A stretch of DNA of 64,000 bases. Source: Collariella sp. IMI 366227. Lineage: Eukaryota; Ascomycota; Sordariomycetes; Sordariales; Chaetomiaceae. Positions 58,113 to 64,000 of the stretch are shown here, piece after piece. The notes beneath the pieces were generated by a model that searched no databases, had not been told where the DNA came from, and saw nothing but the letters and a program-made list of their open reading frames with translations. The position numbers and the translations under genes are program-made. Each line of letters starts with the position of its first letter. The first letter of the stretch is position 1. Location of the stretch: positions 1,426,001 to 1,490,000 of the forward strand of contig JAPEUS010000003.1 in NCBI GenBank assembly GCA_027946355.1. The letters run 5' to 3'.

Positions 58113-60803
58113 TGATGAGTGAAGTTGGAAGTGACTGTGGCTGAAGCAATTTTTTCTTTTGTTTGTGTTGATCTTGCTTGCTGTGTATAGTTTTGGTGGT
58201 GTTGATATCCGAATCAATAGATCGGTTGGGCTGTTTTATCTCGGTTCCTTTTTGAGTCATGGTATTTTTTGAAGGTGTTGTTTACTCCTATCTCTCTAGC
58301 TACACTTTACTTTTCACGTTTCTACCTTAATGTGGTTTGTTTCTATTCATCTCCGCTGGTCAGGGGTAGCAGTGTTCAGCTTGCCCTCCAAGCAGGTCTA
58401 CCAAGCAGAAACACCATCACCCAACGTTTCCATCATGTTTTGAAGTTAGCAGGTACGGATTCGGCATCTTAGCTCTGGCTTTCAGTGGACTTTCAGCGGT
58501 CTGCTCGCTTGAGAAGCTGACTCACAAAGAGAATCCATCACTCTGGCTTCTAGAATAATGCAAGAACACCTCACCCACTCCACAGGATCGACGGATCAAA
58601 TTGTCCGGGTGGTACGAGGTGTCGGTTGGGAGGCACTGGATGTTGGAACACTTCGGGTTCTCGTTGACCTTCCTTCTGGAGACCGACGATCCAGAATCTT
58701 GCACTTGCACTTGCCTTCTCCGGCCTCGACCGAAGCAACCAACTAGCCCAGCTCGCCATGCCGAGGCTCGACACCGAACGGCAGTTAGTGAGGTGGCGGC
58801 GGTGAGGGTTTATCGGAATTTGTGAATTCCTTCCCGGGGTTGCAAGGAGTGAGGTGGAGATTTTCGGCAGTCAACAAATGGAAGGTGCGCAAATTTTCTC
58901 GAAGGTTGCCTTCATGGGTGTTCCATGAATGAGGCAATGAAATGTGGAGTTTTGGCGGTCGGGTGGTAGTGGACAAGGTGAGGTGAAGGGTTTCACCGAG
59001 AGGGTCAGGGATGGAAGGTGATGAGGGCTTCTATGAGATTGGACTGTGGGGTTTATGGGGGTTGAAGATGTTGGAAGAGATAAATTGGGTTTTTTGAGAG
59101 GGTGGAGGTCTTCCAAAGAGTCGGAGATGTCCAAGTCAGAAAGAAGCGGTAATCAGAGACATGGACAAGAGGCAAGAGGAGAGAGACCGAGACACAAAAG
59201 TGAAACACCAATGGATTCCAGTTCCGAGATGTTGAGGCTGGCCTCTCCACAACAAGCCCGTGCCAAGGCGGGCCGGACCTTTGGTCGGTATCAGATTTCG
59301 GTATGGAATACGGGGGACTAGATGCGAGATTTGTCGAAGCAGATTTAGACAAGTGGACTCAGGTGGGTTGGTTGTAAGGTGAGCGGTGAGTTTGGATTGA
59401 GATGTCTGTTGGTTTTAGGAGCTCACGTTGCTGATGCTCGGGATGACATAGGCAAGATAGGAGCGTTGGTTAGTTATGTTACTTCAGACGTGAAAGTTGG
59501 TCTGATCAGATCATGCAGTTCATTCCTTTGTGCAGGAATAAGCTTAGGGGCACAAGATGCCGTCCGTAGACTCAAGAGTTCTTACACAAACCAAGAGCCG
59601 TCCGCAACTCTTTTTTAGGGAGAATTCAAGGTTACAAAGAGTGCACTTGTAGTCTGGAACGACGGATGTGCAACTGGTTCCTGATCAGCAAGGCACTGTT
59701 GTTCCACAGTCTTTGGATCTCCTTCTTGAGCACCGGGTGTAAATAGGGCTGGTGGCCATGACCACAGTATGGGCGGCAGGGAAAACTGATTTGGAGCATG
59801 ATCGTTCCGTCACACTCGCCGTCCAAAGCGGACATGTGAGTGGGCATCATTCCGTCATGGTTGGCTGAATTCAGCTTGCACTGGGCAGACGGGCACTGCG
59901 TCGCACAGTATTTTCTAGACCTGCTGACAGGACCCTGTCTGTGTGTCCTCTTTCTTCCCGTAACCTTCCATCCTCTGACGTTTTTTTCTGATGGTCCGAA
60001 CCTGCCTTGTCACCCTTCATTTTTTTTTCATTTTTTTTTATTTAAAAAAAAGCAGCCTCCTCGAAATTCCTTTGGACGAACGTTACTGGAAAACTAGACG
60101 CCAAGGCCCCCACGATAAAAGAGTGGGACAATTGCATGAAGTCAAGCCCCAACCACTCCACCGCTGGCTCGTGGCGGTGACGACAACGACCACAATTGCC
60201 GACGACTTGGAAGCCTTATCGTTATCACCAACCCGGGAGCGTCCGCTGTGCCTTATCTTTGTGGCGTCTATCTCATCCTGGCCGAGTGTGAGAGGCAGCG
60301 ACATCCCAACTCATCGCAGAACGGCCGAGTCTCGACCAGGAAGCTCGTCGACGGCATCAACTCGGAGACGAGGGCTGGAGCACAAGCTTCCGCGCGTGCA
60401 TTTTCGGGGTCCTCAACGGAACCAGAGTGGACCCTTGGGTTCTTGATTTTACGTACTGGGCGAACACAAGCCCTGGGGAACCGGTCGTTCCGGTCACAGC
60501 CCGCCGTGCAGTGGCACGAGGTGGGATCTGCATTGCCCAGGCTGAGCCAGGCCGCTGCGTCAGGGTGTTATTTATGCCAGGGTGCCCGGCGTGGCTGGCC
60601 AGCTGGACAACATGTTGACCGCACGATCTTATCTCTCCTCGAGACTCGTCAACAAGAGTCCCCCAACATTTGAACCCGACGTACCACCGCGCCCTCCCCC
60701 TCGCTTCATTCTGCCTTATCCCTCCCCGACCGACTCGAAAGGAAATGAAGAGCGTTTTGCTGTCGCCTCGGGAATCAGCGTCACCAACGACAGCAGTGCC
60801 ACC
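58113..60803. other. Intergenic, about 2.7 kb, no confident gene
   Basis: This covers the rrp5 3' flank and the promoter of the next gene. A short minus-strand frame at 59632-59850 is listed separately. Plus-strand frames are short and without motifs. T9-type and A8 runs occur near 60020-60052. The 222 bases before 60804 are open in frame with the downstream gene (from 60582), so its N-terminus could be longer. Confidence 0.35.
59632..59850 (-). CDS. Possible small hypothetical protein or remnant
   Basis: A 72-codon frame beginning MMPTHMSALDGECDGTI, with balanced composition and a helix-like, basic C-terminal half (LKKEIQRLWNNSALLIRNQL). It stands out from the random frames around it, but it has no recognised family, no intron signal and no support beyond composition. 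It may be a fragment of a decayed gene or chance. Confidence 0.2.
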   Translation of the reverse strand: MMPTHMSALDGECDGTIMLQISFPCRPYCGHGHQPYLHPVLKKEIQRLWNNSALLIRNQLHIRRSRLQVHSL

Positions 60804-61954
60804 ATGTCCGCAACACTGCAGCAGCGCAGCCCGCTGGGGTTCAACACCACCACCACACGACTGACGGCCCCTTCGACTCCCGTGCAAATTCCGAAAAGAT
60901 CCAAGTCGAAAGACACGGCACACCCTCAGAAACAACACCGCGGTCATGGCGACCGGAGGGCCACCTCGTTGTCTCGCCGTCCACGAGACGTGCACTCCCG
61001 CGATGCCATTCCGCCCTCGGTGGCAGCCCTGCTGGCCGTCACCAGCATCCCTCCGCCCAAGGCGGCTCGGAGCATGCGGCAAACCAAGACGGAAAAGAGG
61101 ATGACAGTCGAGTCCATTATCGAAAGGGCACAGGAGTCCGAGAAACAACTTAGCCTGAAGCTGAGCAAAGGCCCCATGGATATCCTTATGACCGCGCCCG
61201 AGGACCTCGAGATCGACGATGTCTCTGTCTGCGACAGTGTTCCGGAATCCGTCACATCAACACAAACAGTCCCGATGGAGTCCATGCCGTCCCTGAGCAA
61301 CTCGTTTGCCACCGACACATCGTTCGAGTCGCTGCAAACACCCCCAAGGCGCCGAAAGCTTCAGCCCACTCGCCGCTCGTTAGAGCCCGTCTCTTCGCCG
61401 CCTGGAGAGCCGGAAGTCCATCCGCTGTCTTCTCCCATCATTGCAGTCGAGGATTTGGATTTCGGCGTTTTCGGGGACAAGGAAGAACAGCCGGGCAAGA
61501 AGACGTCGCCTTTCAAGCCATTCAAGACAGCATTCAAATCGAACTTGACGGCCTCACTGCGGGCTCTGCGCCAGGCCGCCCGTTCTTTCTCCAACTTGAA
61601 CTTCTCGTCGATCCCGCCCGAGGACTTTCTCACGAGGTCCCTCTTGACCATCGACCCCCAGGTTCCCTACACCGACGAGCGTCGTCCACCCCCGCTCGAG
61701 GAGGAACCAACCGCTGCCCTGCGGCGCTATCTGAACCCGACCAGCCTTGGGAAGCCTCAAAGCGTCGGTTCCGGGCCTGCTCTACGAACCTTCACGGCAT
61801 CTATCCAGCTGCAGACCTACAAGGTCCATCGGGCAAGAGGTGCAGCTTCTACTGCGGGCGGCCGTTCGCCTTACCGCCCAGGAAAACCAGCACGAAGCCG
61901 TATGAGATCAGCCCTGACGGCGTGCCTAGCAGATGGGTTGGAGTGAGTGCCTAG
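60804..61954 (+). CDS. Conserved-looking hypothetical protein, C-terminus disrupted
   Basis: I do not know a function. The ATG at 60804 (CACCATGTC context; MSATLQQRSPLGFN) is preferred, with in-frame alternatives upstream at 60582 and 60612. The protein is disordered, Ser/Pro-rich, with a helical block (MRQTKTEKRMTVESIIERA, then SEKQLSLKLSKGPMDIL) and a basic segment (FKPFKTAFKSNLTASLRALR). Near the end, DERRPPPLEEEPTAALRRYL and FTASIQLQTYKV read normally. The text then shifts frame to FALPPRKTSTKPYEISPDGV and RWVGVSA, ending at 61952-61954 instead of 61946. In homologues as I recall them, several tens of residues lie between these two blocks, so part of the coding sequence seems absent near 61840. 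That comparison is from memory. Confidence 0.55.
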
Positions 61955-64000
61955 GCCACAACCGGACGACATGATCGTCTAGCTCAACCACCATCATCAC
62001 CACTCAACCATACAACATCCCTCGCCACATGCGATCATCCCATCATGCGATTCCCGCGACCCAAACAACAGCACCCAACCATCGCAAATGGAACCATTCC
62101 CATCACTGCCCGACCCGCCCAACGTCGTCATTGAAGCGCACCGGCGCGTCTTGGCAACCGCACGCTGCTGCAACCCCGGCGTCCTAGTTGGGAAGGCCGC
62201 CCACACGAGATGTGGGATGTGCGATTGTGAACCACCACCTCCTGCCTCTCTGTCGACAGCGTCCTTTGGCCGGATCGGGGGCACTCGGATCCTCTGCCCC
62301 CAACCTTAACGTTACCTCACGCACCAGCCATTTCTTCTCTTCCCCAATCTCGGTCCTCTCCGACCCCCGATGAACCACCGACCACCAGCCGCCCACGTCT
62401 CCGGGCCCTGACCCACACGACACGAAACAAGAGTGGGGTTCTGCCCCAACCGAGGACGACTTCGATGGTCTTCTCTCGCAGCGAACCCTTTTCCGACATC
62501 CCAAATTTCTCTTATTCCCGCACGCCTCCGGCGGCAGCCCAAACTCAAACCTCACTCGAACCATTCGAACCCCGGCAGGACCCTTGAGGTTCCCCGCGTT
62601 TCACAAAACTTTTTTTTTTCCCTCCTCGCTTTCGGCCTGATTCCTGCACTCTACGAAATTTAATCGGCTCCACCATCATGAAATTGGGACGACAAACAAC
62701 CTCACATCTTTTCTTACCTTCTCGCGGACCTGCATTGCATTTTTTTTTCTTTCCTGGGGTTGAGGAGGGCATGCGGGGGTGCTGCATATTTTTACTTTGC
62801 ATTTGGTGGTTGAAGACTTTCTAGCACGAGCATCGCGGGTTGTGGGGGGCATCACTGCATTTTTACATAACCATCAGCCATTTTTGGGAGAGTCATCGTT
62901 TTTCTGTTTTTGGATTAGGAGCAACGGATGGATGGACAGCACATTGGGACGTTTCCACTACATAAGCGGAGTTTTGAGGGTTGCGAAGGGGGAGCTTTGT
63001 CCCATCATCATTATCATTATTATCAGGGGGATGCGGCGACGCAGTACATTGCCGGTGAGTTTTCAAGGAGTATATCTGGCTGGGTGGGATTTGTTTTGGA
63101 GGGGAGATGTTGGATACCCCCATAGCGAAGCGCTTTAGTTTTAGGTAGAAGAACAGAAAGTATTTGAGACTACCGGTATCTTGAAACATTTAACTGGTGA
63201 AGGGTGGGTTGAAGGGTGGGTTGAAGGGTGGGTTGAAGGGTGGGTTGCTGGTGTGAGTGACAATGTTGGGTAGATGTGAGCCAGATCTTGATGATGGGCG
63301 ATTCTCGTTGCCCTCTTTCCTGGTTGTTGGGACTTGAAGAGGCTGTCACACGATGCAGGTACAGTATGGCAATGTTGGTGCATTGCCAGGGAGGTTGCAC
63401 ACCTCTCTGTCTCACGTGGTCCAATATTTGGTCGTTATTCAGGGTCTGTACCTATGTACAAGATGGTTCCGGAGGCTTGGGTCATGCATTGGCTGTGTTG
63501 TGGTGCCTGTTGTGGCTGAGCAGCGTTCAAGGAGAAGGGTGTGACGATTGTTGGGATAATGCGACCCATTAGCCGACCAGGACTCTCAGAATAATTAAGA
63601 AGACAATAAAGCCAAATTAGATAATCTTGGAATGACCTGTGAGTCCCTTTCATTATTAGAGGAGGATTCAAGGAAGAGGAGTTTCTCTTGGGGCTCTGGA
63701 TAACAACCATGATTCTCTTCTTTCCACGGCAGCTCGAGTCCTACCTCTAGCATCCTCCCCTCATATATCCTTTTGCTTTTTGGGGTAGATGCTGCAACGG
63801 CGGTGCCTTCTTAAACGAGACCTGAAACAAAAAGGGCAGTGGGCCAGACGGGTAAGCCAACCTCGACAAAGGAGGTATTTGTAATGAGAAATAAAGGAGA
63901 GAAGCCGGGGTAGTGTAACTTTGCAGGGAGAGAATCCGATGAAGAAGTCTGGCAAGTTGAGTGTCTCGACAGTCAACTCAGGATACTTTGTAAATTGGTT
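61955..64000. other. Right-end intergenic stretch
   Basis: About 2 kb with no supported gene. T-runs occur near 62610-62620 and 62741-62750. The plus-strand frames at 62779-63138 and 63276-63572 show no motif or splice structure. The stretch includes the 12-bp repeat listed separately and is presumably 3' flank or the promoter of a gene beyond the window. Confidence 0.4.
63199..63246. repeat. 12-bp tandem repeat, four copies
   Basis: The unit GAAGGGTGGGTT is repeated four times without mismatch (63199-63210, 63211-63222, 63223-63234, 63235-63246). It is G-rich on the plus strand, with GGG tracts every few bases. It lies outside any gene. Confidence 0.95.

Noticed and set aside
1..64000. tRNA, rRNA and transposon genes
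   Set aside because: No T-arm/acceptor pairs, rRNA-like text, terminal inverted repeats or reverse-transcriptase/transposase motifs were recognised on either strand by eye; a covariance-model search was not possible.

Overview
This window is eukaryotic, from a filamentous ascomycete. The gene set points to Sordariomycetes, most likely the order Sordariales; that placement is inferred from gene content and style, since no database search was possible. Genes are GC-rich and carry short introns (about 50-75 bp) with GTAAGT/GTATGT-type donors and GCTAAC branch sites. I found no operons, tRNA or rRNA genes, intact transposons or CRISPR arrays.

Layout from left to right. The 5' end of a TOM22-like mitochondrial import gene (minus), then a decayed gene. 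A plasma-membrane Na+/H+ antiporter of the Nha1/Sod2 family (minus), the Pif1 DNA helicase (plus) and the decapping activator Edc3 (plus). A small spliced hypothetical gene, a tRNase Z-like metallo-hydrolase (minus), cytosolic methionyl-tRNA synthetase (minus) and a proline-rich hypothetical gene (plus). A two-domain fluoride exporter FEX (minus), uracil phosphoribosyltransferase (plus), DNA ligase IV (minus) and a HAM1-like lipid-binding-type protein (minus). From 33 to 36.6 kb lies a degenerate island with a protein-kinase pseudogene and an APH-type phosphotransferase pseudogene, separated by low-complexity DNA. Then the H3K79 methyltransferase Dot1 (plus), the autophagy protein Atg16 (minus) head-to-head with the HOPS/CORVET subunit Vps16 (plus), and the alpha subunit of the mitochondrial processing peptidase (minus). 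The right end holds a Dma1-type FHA-RING ubiquitin ligase (plus), a YML020W-like alpha/beta hydrolase (minus) divergent from the ribosome-biogenesis factor Rrp5 (plus), a hypothetical protein (plus), and about 2 kb with no recognisable gene.

Most genes are single-copy housekeeping functions with no shared pathway: mitochondrial import and processing, DNA repair and replication, mRNA decay, translation and rRNA processing, vacuole and autophagy, chromatin, ion and fluoride efflux. Two head-to-head pairs (Atg16/Vps16 and the hydrolase/Rrp5) share short intergenic promoters.

Two things set the window apart. First, conserved reading frames are broken very often by one-base indels at homopolymers. 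This includes genes expected to be essential (Rrp5, MPP-alpha), so many are probably sequence errors. Several genes also lack internal segments (Vps16, Dma1, ligase IV, the last hypothetical). Second, the coding strand of many genes switches abruptly from C-rich to G-rich near the 3' end, and the indels and at least two deletion seams fall in or beside these blocks. A separate class of lesion, Gln-to-stop changes of the CpA-to-TpA type, marks the three true pseudogenes and resembles RIP. No novel multi-gene system was identified.
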